A stretch of DNA of 64,000 bases, taken from Pseudomonas pudica (lineage in GTDB: Bacteria; Pseudomonadota; Gammaproteobacteria; Pseudomonadales; Pseudomonadaceae). Shown here piece by piece: positions 1 through 6,064 of this stretch. Position 1 is the first letter of the stretch, and each line of letters opens with the position of its first letter. The notes beneath the pieces were generated by a model. It made no database searches and was not told the DNA's origin. It worked only from the letters and a program-made list of their open reading frames with translations. The DNA is taken from the NCBI RefSeq assembly GCF_015680405.1, contig NZ_JADLJS010000025.1, positions 16,005-80,004 of the forward strand, read 5' to 3'. The position numbers were made by a program, and so were the translations under genes.

Positions 1-555
1 GTCGTTGCGGATCGAGTGGTTGATGTAGGCCGAGAGCAGTTGGTAGGCCGCCAGCTTCTCGCGGCGCCCACTGATCGAGCGGTGCACGATGAAGCTCTTG
101 TTCAGGCGCATCATGTCGCTGACAAACGGTTTTTGCAGCAGGTTGTCGCCAATGGCGATGCGCGGCGTGGGCAGGCCGGCGTGGTACACCGCATAGTTGA
201 CGAAGGCCGGGTCCATGACGATGTCACGGTGGTTGGCCAGGAACAGGTAGGCGGTACCGGCCTTGAGCTGCTCCACGCCCGAATAGGTGACGCCGTCGGT
301 GGCGCGGTCGATGGTCTGGTCGACGTAGTACTCGACTTTGTCCTGCAAGGTCGAAACACAGGTGACGCCGGCGAATTCCTTGCGCAGGCGGCGGGCGATC
401 AGCGGTTTGAGCAACCAGCCGAGAGCGCCGGCCGCACGCGGGAAGCGGAAGTGGGTGAGGATATCGAGGAATGCCGGATCGCTGAGCAGGCGTGCCAGAA
501 CGGCAGGGACCTCAGCGTCGTCGTACGGTCGGATGGCATCGAATTCGCCCATCAT
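1..555 (-). CDS. PlsC-like glycerol acyltransferase (partial, 3' end outside window)
   Basis: The frame runs from ATG at 555-553 to the window edge without a stop, giving the first 185 residues; the C-terminus is missing. Residues 108-115 read NHRDIVMD, the acyl-acceptor box of the PlsC/LPLAT superfamily, preceded by a hydrophobic strand (YLFLA) and followed by DPAFVN. The family transfers acyl groups to glycerol-phosphate-type lipids at the inner membrane. The spacing is His-X5-Asp rather than the textbook HX4D, which I also recall from other members annotated simply as glycerol acyltransferase. A second in-frame ATG lies directly after the first; an AGAG ribosome site precedes both. It is divergent from the CPXCG gene. 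Exact substrate is not known. Confidence 0.8.
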   Translation of the reverse strand, partial: MMGEFDAIRPYDDAEVPAVLARLLSDPAFLDILTHFRFPRAAGALGWLLKPLIARRLRKEFAGVTCVSTLQDKVEYYVDQTIDRATDGVTYSGVEQLKAGTAYLFLANHRDIVMDPAFVNYAVYHAGLPTPRIAIGDNLLQKPFVSDMMRLNKSFIVHRSISGRREKLAAYQLLSAYINHSIRND

Positions 556-677
556 GCTCTCTTGTTGGAAACGGCTAGGGTAATAAGGTAGGGACGGGCT
601 CCGAAAAACGGCTCGGACACACACAGGCCCTGTAAACAGACCGGCAATTATACGCATAAGTCACCCCGGAGGCCGCG

Positions 678-860
678 ATGCTGGAAACTGCTATCTACGA
701 TTGCCCTTATTGTGGCGAAGAAGTCGAAACCACGGTGGACCTGTCCGGTGGCGATCAGGAGTACATCGAGGACTGCCAGGTGTGCTGCAAGCCTATCCGC
801 TTCGTGCTGCAAGTTCATGGCGAGGAGTGGATGCTGGATGTATTCGGTGAGAATGACTGA
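678..860 (+). CDS. CPXCG motif-containing cysteine-rich protein
   Basis: A 60-residue protein with a compact zinc-ribbon-like pattern: CPYCG at residues 9-13 and CQVCC at 33-37, so two pairs of cysteines plus one extra at 37. This matches the small Cys_rich_CPXG family of proteobacteria, whose function is not established. GGAGG lies eight bases before the ATG. Its stop overlaps the start of the following DUF2007 gene by one base (TGATG), so the two are probably translated together. The likely role is metal binding; anything beyond that is inference. Confidence 0.85.
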   Translation: MLETAIYDCPYCGEEVETTVDLSGGDQEYIEDCQVCCKPIRFVLQVHGEEWMLDVFGEND

Positions 861-1120
861 TGCAGCGCATCTACGAACCGGAAAGCCTGCTCGAGGCTGA
901 AATGCTGGCGGGGATGCTCGCCAGCGAAGGGATCGAGGCGCACTTGGTTGGCCGTGACCTGGTGGGTGCTGCCGGTGAACTGCCGATGCAGGGTTTGCTG
1001 GGGCTGGCCGTGGCAGATGAGCAGGCTGAGTACGCACGGCAGCTGATCGATGCGTACAATGGTGCCCAGCCATTGGTTGGCGACGAACCGGAGAGTTTCC
1101 CCGGTACCTTGATCTGCTAG
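860..1120 (+). CDS. DUF2007 domain protein (putative signal-transducing protein)
   Basis: An 86-residue protein starting MQRIYEPESLLEAEMLAGML. The pattern of an N-terminal strand, a helix that selects 'LASEGIEAHLVG', then 'AADEQAEYARQLI'-like text is the DUF2007 ferredoxin-like fold, which resembles the C-terminal region of PII-like sensors. The start ATG overlaps the stop of the CPXCG gene by one base, indicating coupling. No catalytic residues are visible and no cysteines except at the C-terminus. Function unknown; the tight linkage to a cysteine-rich mini-protein is the only functional hint. Confidence 0.8.
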   Translation: MQRIYEPESLLEAEMLAGMLASEGIEAHLVGRDLVGAAGELPMQGLLGLAVADEQAEYARQLIDAYNGAQPLVGDEPESFPGTLIC

Positions 1121-1135
1121 GTTTTGAATTCGCCC

Positions 1136-1756
1136 ATGTGTGGACGTTACGCCCTGTTTCGATGGCCCCAGGCTCTTGCCGGTCTGCCGGGCTTTCCCGT
1201 TGGCCAGCCAGCCCAATGGAACATTTCGCCCGGGGCTTCGGTGCTGATCCAGCGCCAGCTCGACGGCCAGCTGCAACTGGCCAGGGCGCGCTGGGGGTTG
1301 ACTCCGGCCTGGCTCACCGACCTGTCCCGTACCCCCGCCCATGCACGCGCCGAAACCCTGGCCGAGCAGCCGATGTTTCGCGACGCGTTTCGCCAGCGCC
1401 GCTGCCTGATGCCAGCCAACGGCTTCTACGAATGGCGCGGTAGCGTGCGCAAGCGCCCCTACTGGCTGACCCCAGGGGAGGGCGCATCTCTGTATTTCGC
1501 GGCTGTGTGGGAGGCTTACCCGGTGCAGGACCAGGTTTGGCTGAGTTGTGCGGTAGTGACCCAGGCGGCGATGAGTCAGCGTCGGCCACTGATAATGGAC
1601 GATGCGGGGCAGGCGGCCTGGCTTGACCCGGGCACGCCGCTGGCCCGCCTGCATGAGTTGCTGGCCAGCCCGCCGGCGACCTTGCGCGAGCGGGCCCTGG
1701 CGCATTTTGTCAATGACCCGAAGCTGGATGCGCCGGAGTGCCTGACCCCGGCCTGA
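1136..1756 (+). CDS. SRAP/YedK family protein with altered active site
   Basis: A 206-residue SOS-response-associated peptidase (HMCES/YedK) domain. The start at 1136 is chosen because this family needs Cys at position 2 after Met removal (MCGRYALF); an upstream TTG at 1124 would bury that cysteine. Canonical members crosslink Cys2 to abasic sites in single-stranded DNA. Visible landmarks: Cys2, Arg4, RWGLTPAW (52-59), ARAET (70-74), MFRDAF (80-85) and GFYEW with Glu99. By eye against E. coli YedK, the usual Asn before ARxET is His69, and the usual IHD-RRP motif reads MSQ-RRP, leaving Ser147 where the catalytic His sits. It therefore may crosslink without normal reversal chemistry, or do something else. 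It follows the DUF2007 gene by 15 bases. Confidence 0.85.
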   Translation: MCGRYALFRWPQALAGLPGFPVGQPAQWNISPGASVLIQRQLDGQLQLARARWGLTPAWLTDLSRTPAHARAETLAEQPMFRDAFRQRRCLMPANGFYEWRGSVRKRPYWLTPGEGASLYFAAVWEAYPVQDQVWLSCAVVTQAAMSQRRPLIMDDAGQAAWLDPGTPLARLHELLASPPATLRERALAHFVNDPKLDAPECLTPA

Positions 1757-1760
1757 TGTA

Positions 1761-1853
1761 TGCCTGTGCCGGCCTCTTCGCCGGTGAAGCCACTCCTGCA
1801 ACGATCGCATTGTCCCTGTAGGAGCGGGTTCACCCGCGAAGGGGCCGGCACAG
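1761..1853. repeat. REP pair (inverted)
   Basis: Two P. putida REP-type palindromes in opposite orientation: a diverged left copy containing CTCTTCGCCGGTGAAGCC and a typical right copy containing TAGGAGCGGGTTCACCCGCG. They sit between the SRAP gene and the M48 gene. Confidence 0.75.
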
Positions 1854-1935
1854 GCGACGAAAATCTTCCCTGCGGCTATAGCGGCCCCAAGCGACTCGGC
1901 CTACGATACGGCGCATGTAAAAAGGGAGTGTTTTC

Positions 1936-2751
1936 ATGCGTAAGTCTTTTGTCGTCAGCCTGTTGAGTGCTGGCATCCTGCTAGCCGGCTGCCAGGCGGT
2001 GAATACCACCAGTGGCGGTGCTGTCGGCGTCGAGCGCCAGCAGTACATGTTCAGCATGCTCTCGACCGATGAGGTCAACCAGATGTACGCCCAGTCGTAC
2101 CAGCAGACCCTGGGTGAAGCATCGAGCAAAGGCGTGCTCGACAAGTCCAGCGCTGTTGCCAAGCGTGTGCAGGTAATTGCCAACCGCCTGATCGCCCAGA
2201 CCCCCAAGTTCCGCCCGGATGCCGCGCAATGGAACTGGGAAGTGAACGTGATCAAGAGCGACGAGCTCAACGCCAACTGCGGCCCGGGCGGCAAGATCAT
2301 CGTCTACACCGGGCTGATCGATCAGCTCAAGCTCAACGATGCGGAAATTGCTGCGGTGGTGGGTCACGAGATCGCCCACGCTCTGCGTGAGCACAGCCGC
2401 GAGGCGATGTCCAAGGCGTACGGTGTGGAAATGGCGCGCCAGGGCGCCGGCGCCCTCTTTGGCCTCGGCCAGGGTAGCATGGCCATGGCCGATACCGTGG
2501 TGAACTATGCCATGACCCTGCCCAACAGCCGGGCCAACGAGAACGAAGCCGACCTGATCGGCCTGGAGCTCTCGGCGCGTGCCGGTTACGACCCGAATGC
2601 CGCGATCACCTTGTGGAACAAGATGAGCCAGGCTTCCGAAGGCGCACCGCCTGAGTTCATGAGCACTCACCCGGCGTCCCAGAGCCGCATTGCTTCGTTG
2701 CAGGCGGCCATTCCGAAGGTGATGCCGCTGTATCAGGCGGCCAAGAAGTAA
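1936..2751 (+). CDS. M48 family metalloprotease, lipoprotein (LoiP/YcaL-like)
   Basis: A 271-residue zinc protease. The N-terminus is a lipoprotein signal with lipobox LAGC (Cys19), so it should be anchored in the envelope facing the periplasm. HEIAH at 144-148 gives two zinc ligands and the catalytic Glu; Glu204 in NENEAD is the third ligand. AAAGGGAGTG provides a good ribosome site. Relatives such as E. coli LoiP and YcaL degrade misassembled outer-membrane proteins. The gene is alone between REP elements, with a stop followed by another REP pair. Length fits the family. Confidence 0.9.
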   Translation: MRKSFVVSLLSAGILLAGCQAVNTTSGGAVGVERQQYMFSMLSTDEVNQMYAQSYQQTLGEASSKGVLDKSSAVAKRVQVIANRLIAQTPKFRPDAAQWNWEVNVIKSDELNANCGPGGKIIVYTGLIDQLKLNDAEIAAVVGHEIAHALREHSREAMSKAYGVEMARQGAGALFGLGQGSMAMADTVVNYAMTLPNSRANENEADLIGLELSARAGYDPNAAITLWNKMSQASEGAPPEFMSTHPASQSRIASLQAAIPKVMPLYQAAKK

Positions 2752-2774
2752 GCCTCGACTTCAAGATGCTTACC

Positions 2775-2875
2775 CCTTGTAGGAGCGGCCTTGTGCTGCG
2801 AAAGGGCCAGTAAGAGCACCACATTTCCTGGTGCCTGTACCGGCCTCTTCGCAGCTCGATGCTGCTCCTACAGGT
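2775..2875. repeat. REP pair (inverted)
   Basis: Left arm GTAGGAGCGGCCTTGTGCTG and right arm ending GCTGCTCCTACAGG face each other between two convergent genes (the M48 protease and the Gdt1 exporter). The pair can fold into one large hairpin in either transcript. Confidence 0.75.
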
Positions 2876-2901
2876 TCGGCGTCAGCCTGTCGCCTTTCGG
2901 G

Positions 2902-3486
2902 TTAGCCCACCCAGCCACTGGCTTTCATCGCCGTGTACACGGCCACGATCGCCAGCACGAAGAACGCCGTGGCCGCCAGGCGACGGATCAGCGTCAGCGG
3001 CAGTTTGTCCGCTGCGAAGTTACCCGCCAGTACCACCGGCACGTTGGCAATCAGCATGCCCAGGGTGGTACCGATAATGACCATGATCAGGTGCGGATAC
3101 TGTGCTGCCAGCATCACCGTGGCGACCTGGGTCTTGTCACCGATTTCAGCCAGGAAGAACGCGATCAGCGTGGTCAGGAACGGCCCGAAGCGGCGCGCCG
3201 GGTTCTCGTCGTCATCCATCTTGTCCGGAACCAGGGTCCACAGGGCAGTAGCGGTGAAGCTTGCAGCCAGGATCCAGTGCAGTGCCGAGTCGCTGAAGAA
3301 GCTGCCGACCCACGCGCCCACGGCCCCAGCCGCGGCATGGTTTGCCAGAGTGGCGGCGATGATGCCGGCGATGATCGGCCAGGGCTTGCGGAAGCGGGCG
3401 GCGAGTATGAGCGCGAGCAGTTGCGTCTTGTCGCCGATTTCGGCGAGCGCAACGATGGCGGTGGGGACCAGCAGAGATTCCAGCAT
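2902..3486 (-). CDS. Gdt1/TMEM165 (UPF0016) family Mn2+ exporter
   Basis: A 194-residue polytopic membrane protein made of two homologous halves, each carrying the family signature E-x-G-D-K-T (EIGDKT at 16-21 and again at 114-119) in a transmembrane helix. A short acidic loop (KMDDDEN) separates the halves. Members such as MneA of Vibrio cholerae export Mn2+; the conserved acidic residues bind the cation. The manganese-sensing riboswitch directly upstream strongly supports this role here. TAGGA lies seven bases before ATG. I would expect expression to rise with cytoplasmic Mn2+. Confidence 0.92.
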   Translation of the reverse strand: MLESLLVPTAIVALAEIGDKTQLLALILAARFRKPWPIIAGIIAATLANHAAAGAVGAWVGSFFSDSALHWILAASFTATALWTLVPDKMDDDENPARRFGPFLTTLIAFFLAEIGDKTQVATVMLAAQYPHLIMVIIGTTLGMLIANVPVVLAGNFAADKLPLTLIRRLAATAFFVLAIVAVYTAMKASGWVG

Positions 3487-3580
3487 CAGGATTCCTACGG
3501 GGGCGGGTCGACACGGCTATGACACGTACAGCCTCCCCGCCCCGGGTAAGGTGTGCGTGTCATAGGTCTTGTCAAACCCT
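3487..3580 (-). promoter_or_regulatory. Expression platform between Mn riboswitch and Gdt1 start
   Basis: On the minus strand a perfect 10-bp inverted repeat (CTATGACACG at 3565-3556 with CGTGTCATAG at 3526-3517) encloses a loop rich in G. Within that loop GGGGCGGG (3543-3536) is perfectly complementary to CCCGCCCC (3507-3500), which directly abuts the TAGGA ribosome site. No U-tract is present, so control is more likely at translation or by Rho than by an intrinsic terminator. The pairing is seen in sequence; the switching is inference. Confidence 0.55.
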
Positions 3581-3584
3581 GGAT

Positions 3585-3725
3585 CCGTCTATGCGGATCT
3601 CGCCATGCAGGTTGGCATGGTGGGTCGCACGCGCCATGGTCTGTGGACCAAGTATGTTGACGCGTACCGGGCGAGCTGGGCGCTCGCGGGAGACTACTCC
3701 CCTAGGACGGTGCGGATTCTGCCTA
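3585..3725 (-). ncRNA. yybP-ykoY manganese riboswitch aptamer
   Basis: The minus strand carries the two conserved loops of the yybP-ykoY class in order: GGGGAGTAG (3702-3694) and GTCAACATACT (3660-3650), separated by GC-rich helical sequence. Downstream are two short perfect hairpins, CATGC/GCATG near 3608-3597 region and GATCCG/CGGATC near 3600-3580. This class binds Mn2+ directly. It precedes a Gdt1-type Mn exporter, a typical regulon member. Outer boundaries are approximate. Confidence 0.88.
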
Positions 3726-3728
3726 GGC

Positions 3729-3756
3729 AAAACGCTTTCGGCAAGCGCTGTTTTTA
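3729..3756 (-). terminator. Probable rsmC terminator
   Basis: CGCTT-GCCGA-AAGCG flanked by A-rich and T-rich runs overlaps the rsmC stop codon; in the rsmC direction it is followed by TTTT. It separates rsmC from the riboswitch transcript. The short stem makes it a modest call. Confidence 0.5.
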
Positions 3757-4752
3757 TCCGTGTGTTGCCCGGTAGATGCGGAAACCGTCCGCCTCGTCGC
3801 GTATCTGGCAGTTGCCCAGAGCCCCTTCGATCAGTGGCTGGTAGCGCAGGAAGCTGTTGGCAACCAGGCGCATTTCGCCACCTTTTCGCAGATGAACGGC
3901 TGATTTTTTCAGCAAGTTTTCCGATGCCTGGTAGTTGGTGTGTACCCCGGTGTGAAACGGCGGGTTGCTCAGGATCAGGCTCAGCTCTGTCGGCGCCGCG
4001 TCGATGCCGTCGCCGCTGATCACCTCGCCTTCCAGACCATTGGCGGCCAAGGTCAGGCGGCTGGCGGCCACGGCGAAGGCATCCACGTCCAGCAGGGTTA
4101 CACGGCTTTGTGGATAACGGCGTTTGACTGTGGCGCCCAGCACCCCGGCACCGCAGCCGAAGTCCAGCACATGCCCGCTCGGTAGGCCGTCGAGGTGCTT
4201 GAGCAGCAGGGCGGTACCGCGATCGAGGCGGCCATGGCTGAACACGCCGGGCAGGCTGACCACTTGCAGTGGGCCGTCTTCCAGGCTGAGTTCGAAGCGT
4301 TCGGCCAGGCTCTCCAGGGGCTTGGCTTCTGGCGCGCGCTCGATGGTCACCTGCCACAGCTGGCAATGGCGGGCGCTGTCGAGCTTGCGTGGCTTGCCAA
4401 AGGCCTGCAGCTGCTTGGCCGCGCCCTCGATGCCACCGCGTTTCTCGCCGACCAGGTACAGCTCGCGGCCAGCCAGGCGCGAGGCCAGGGCGTTGAGCAG
4501 GTAGGCAGCCAGTTCGCGGGACTTGGGCAGGAACAGCACGGCGTTGTCGAAAGCCACTTCCGGTGGCTCGACCCCATAGTGGCTGCGCCCGGCGAAGCGG
4601 CTTTCGAGCATGGCATGATCGCCCGCATGCCAGGTCCAGCCCCGGGCCTGGGGCAACTGGCCGAGCAGGCCGTCGGCGGGGGCGCCGGCGAGCAGCAGCG
4701 GGCCCTGGAACAGCTCTGCCTGGCGGAGCAACACTTCACTGCGCGGGTCCAT
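3754..4752 (-). CDS. rsmC: 16S rRNA (guanine-1207-N2)-methyltransferase RsmC
   Basis: A 332-residue protein with the RsmC two-domain layout: an N-terminal degenerate methyltransferase-like half and a C-terminal MTS half. The SAM-binding motif VLDFGCGAGVLG and the catalytic NPPF motif in ILSNPPFHTG are both present; NPPF is typical of N2-guanine and N6-adenine methyltransferases. The enzyme methylates G1207 in helix 34 of 16S rRNA. The ATG at 4752 is preceded by AGGAGG; an in-frame open extension upstream lacks coding character and overlaps hprA. It lies 53 bases downstream of hprA on the same strand. Confidence 0.92.
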   Translation of the reverse strand: MDPRSEVLLRQAELFQGPLLLAGAPADGLLGQLPQARGWTWHAGDHAMLESRFAGRSHYGVEPPEVAFDNAVLFLPKSRELAAYLLNALASRLAGRELYLVGEKRGGIEGAAKQLQAFGKPRKLDSARHCQLWQVTIERAPEAKPLESLAERFELSLEDGPLQVVSLPGVFSHGRLDRGTALLLKHLDGLPSGHVLDFGCGAGVLGATVKRRYPQSRVTLLDVDAFAVAASRLTLAANGLEGEVISGDGIDAAPTELSLILSNPPFHTGVHTNYQASENLLKKSAVHLRKGGEMRLVANSFLRYQPLIEGALGNCQIRDEADGFRIYRATHG

Positions 4753-4805
4753 GGACGACGCCTCCTGGAAAAAGTGGCGCAGTTTATCAGAGCTGGGCGC
4801 CGCGC

Positions 4806-5771
4806 TCAGCTGACCACGCGGCGTGGCTGACCGGCGAAGAAGGCCTGGGCATTCTCGCTGAGCTGGCCGACGATGCGCTGGCGCGATTCCACCGCGCCCC
4901 AGGCGCTGTGCGGGGTGATGATCAGGCGCGGGATGCCGGGTTCGAGCAGCGGGTTGCCGTTGACCGGCGGCTCCACGCTCAGCACGTCGGTGGCAGCGCC
5001 GCCCAGGTGGCCATTGCGCAGGGCGTCGGCCAGCGCTTGTTCGTCGATCAGGCCGCCACGGGCGGTGTTGACCACCAGCGCGTTGGGCTTGAGCAGGGCC
5101 AGTTCGCGGGCCCCGAGCATGTGTCGGGTGTGCTCGTTCAGCGGGCAGTGCAGGGTCAGGGCGTCGACTTGCGGCAGCAACTCGTCCAGTGGCAAGCGGT
5201 CGGCGCGTTCCGGACGACCGGGGATCTGCCCGCTGAGCACGCGCATGCCGAAGGCTTCGGCCAACCTCGCCACCGCACCGCCCAGTTCGCCGTGGCCGAG
5301 CAGGCCAAGGGTCTTGCCCTCCAGTTCGACGATGGGGAAGTCCAGCAGGCAGAACTGGCTGGCCTTGGCCCACTGGCCGTCGGCTACCGCCTGGTTGTAG
5401 TCGCACAGGCGGGTGGCCAGGGCCAGCAGCAGGGCGAGGGTGTGCTGGGCGACGGACGGTGTGCCGTAGCCTTGGCAGTTGCACACGGTGATGCCTTGGG
5501 CGCGCGCGGCCGCCAGGTCGACGTTGTTGGTGCCGGTGGCGGCCACCAGGATCAGCTTCAGTTGCGGGTTGGCTGCCAGGGTCGCGGCGTCGAGCATGAC
5601 CTTGTTGCTGACTACCGCCACCGCGCCCTGCAGGCGTTCGGCGACCTGCTCCGGGCGGGTGGCGGCGAACAATTCGAACTCGTCGAATTGCTGCTTCAGG
5701 GGTGAGAGGTCGAGATCGCCTAGGTCCAGGGACTGGTGATCGAGAAACACGGCGCGACGCGGGCTGGGCAT
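4806..5771 (-). CDS. hprA: D-2-hydroxyacid dehydrogenase (hydroxypyruvate/glyoxylate reductase type)
   Basis: A 321-residue NAD(P)-dependent D-2-hydroxyacid dehydrogenase. The nucleotide-binding loop GHGELGG is at about 159-165, and the catalytic triad is visible as Arg238 (NTARGG), Glu267 (SVEPP) and His288 (TPHSAWG). This family reduces hydroxypyruvate or glyoxylate, or oxidises D-glycerate. The start MPSPRRAVFL is chosen for GGAGAACTTC just upstream; an earlier in-frame ATG at 5831 adds 20 unlikely residues. Probably cotranscribed with rsmC. The hprA name fits P. putida usage but substrate preference cannot be read from sequence. Confidence 0.85.
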   Translation of the reverse strand: MPSPRRAVFLDHQSLDLGDLDLSPLKQQFDEFELFAATRPEQVAERLQGAVAVVSNKVMLDAATLAANPQLKLILVAATGTNNVDLAAARAQGITVCNCQGYGTPSVAQHTLALLLALATRLCDYNQAVADGQWAKASQFCLLDFPIVELEGKTLGLLGHGELGGAVARLAEAFGMRVLSGQIPGRPERADRLPLDELLPQVDALTLHCPLNEHTRHMLGARELALLKPNALVVNTARGGLIDEQALADALRNGHLGGAATDVLSVEPPVNGNPLLEPGIPRLIITPHSAWGAVESRQRIVGQLSENAQAFFAGQPRRVVS

Positions 5772-5850
5772 GAAGTTCTCCGAGGCTGGGCGGGATTTCG
5801 GTGTCGTGGCCATTTGCGGGTATTGCACCATTGAGAAGGCTGATGCAGTA

Positions 5851-5881
5851 CCTGTGGAGCGGGTTTACCCGCGAAGAGGCC
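5851..5881. repeat. Single REP element
   Basis: CCTGTGGAGCGGGTTTACCC followed by GCGAAGAGGC, a single REP palindrome in the divergent region between hprA and the acyl-CoA ligase gene. It is the only solitary full copy in the window besides the one after hmp. Confidence 0.75.
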
Positions 5882-6010
5882 CTCAGCTTCACCACATGAC
5901 CTGAAGCTGCCGCCGCAGTGTCTAGCTCAACCTTGCTGCCCGTCAACGCCCGCCACTCATACCCTCATCATGCAAATCATTCCTTCGGCTGATTTAGCCG
6001 TCACATTGGC

Positions 6011-6025
6011 GAACTACAGTAGTTC
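6011..6025. promoter_or_regulatory. Palindromic operator candidate upstream of acyl-CoA ligase
   Basis: GAACTA-CAG-TAGTTC is a perfect 6+3+6 inverted repeat 40 bases before the ligase start. Position and symmetry suit a dimeric repressor. I do not recognise the regulator. Confidence 0.35.
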
Positions 6026-6064
6026 CCAGACTTGTCCGGCCCGCTTTTCAGAAAAGGGATACCC

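Noticed and set aside
2791..3522. A 243-codon plus-strand frame over the Gdt1 exporter gene
   Set aside because: It is the antisense of a clear membrane protein with duplicated EIGDKT motifs and contains part of a REP.
4753..5946. In-frame extension of rsmC to 730 residues
   Set aside because: The extension is antiparallel-like, Arg/Pro-rich text overlapping hprA in another frame; the RsmC start has AGGAGG and family-like N-terminus.
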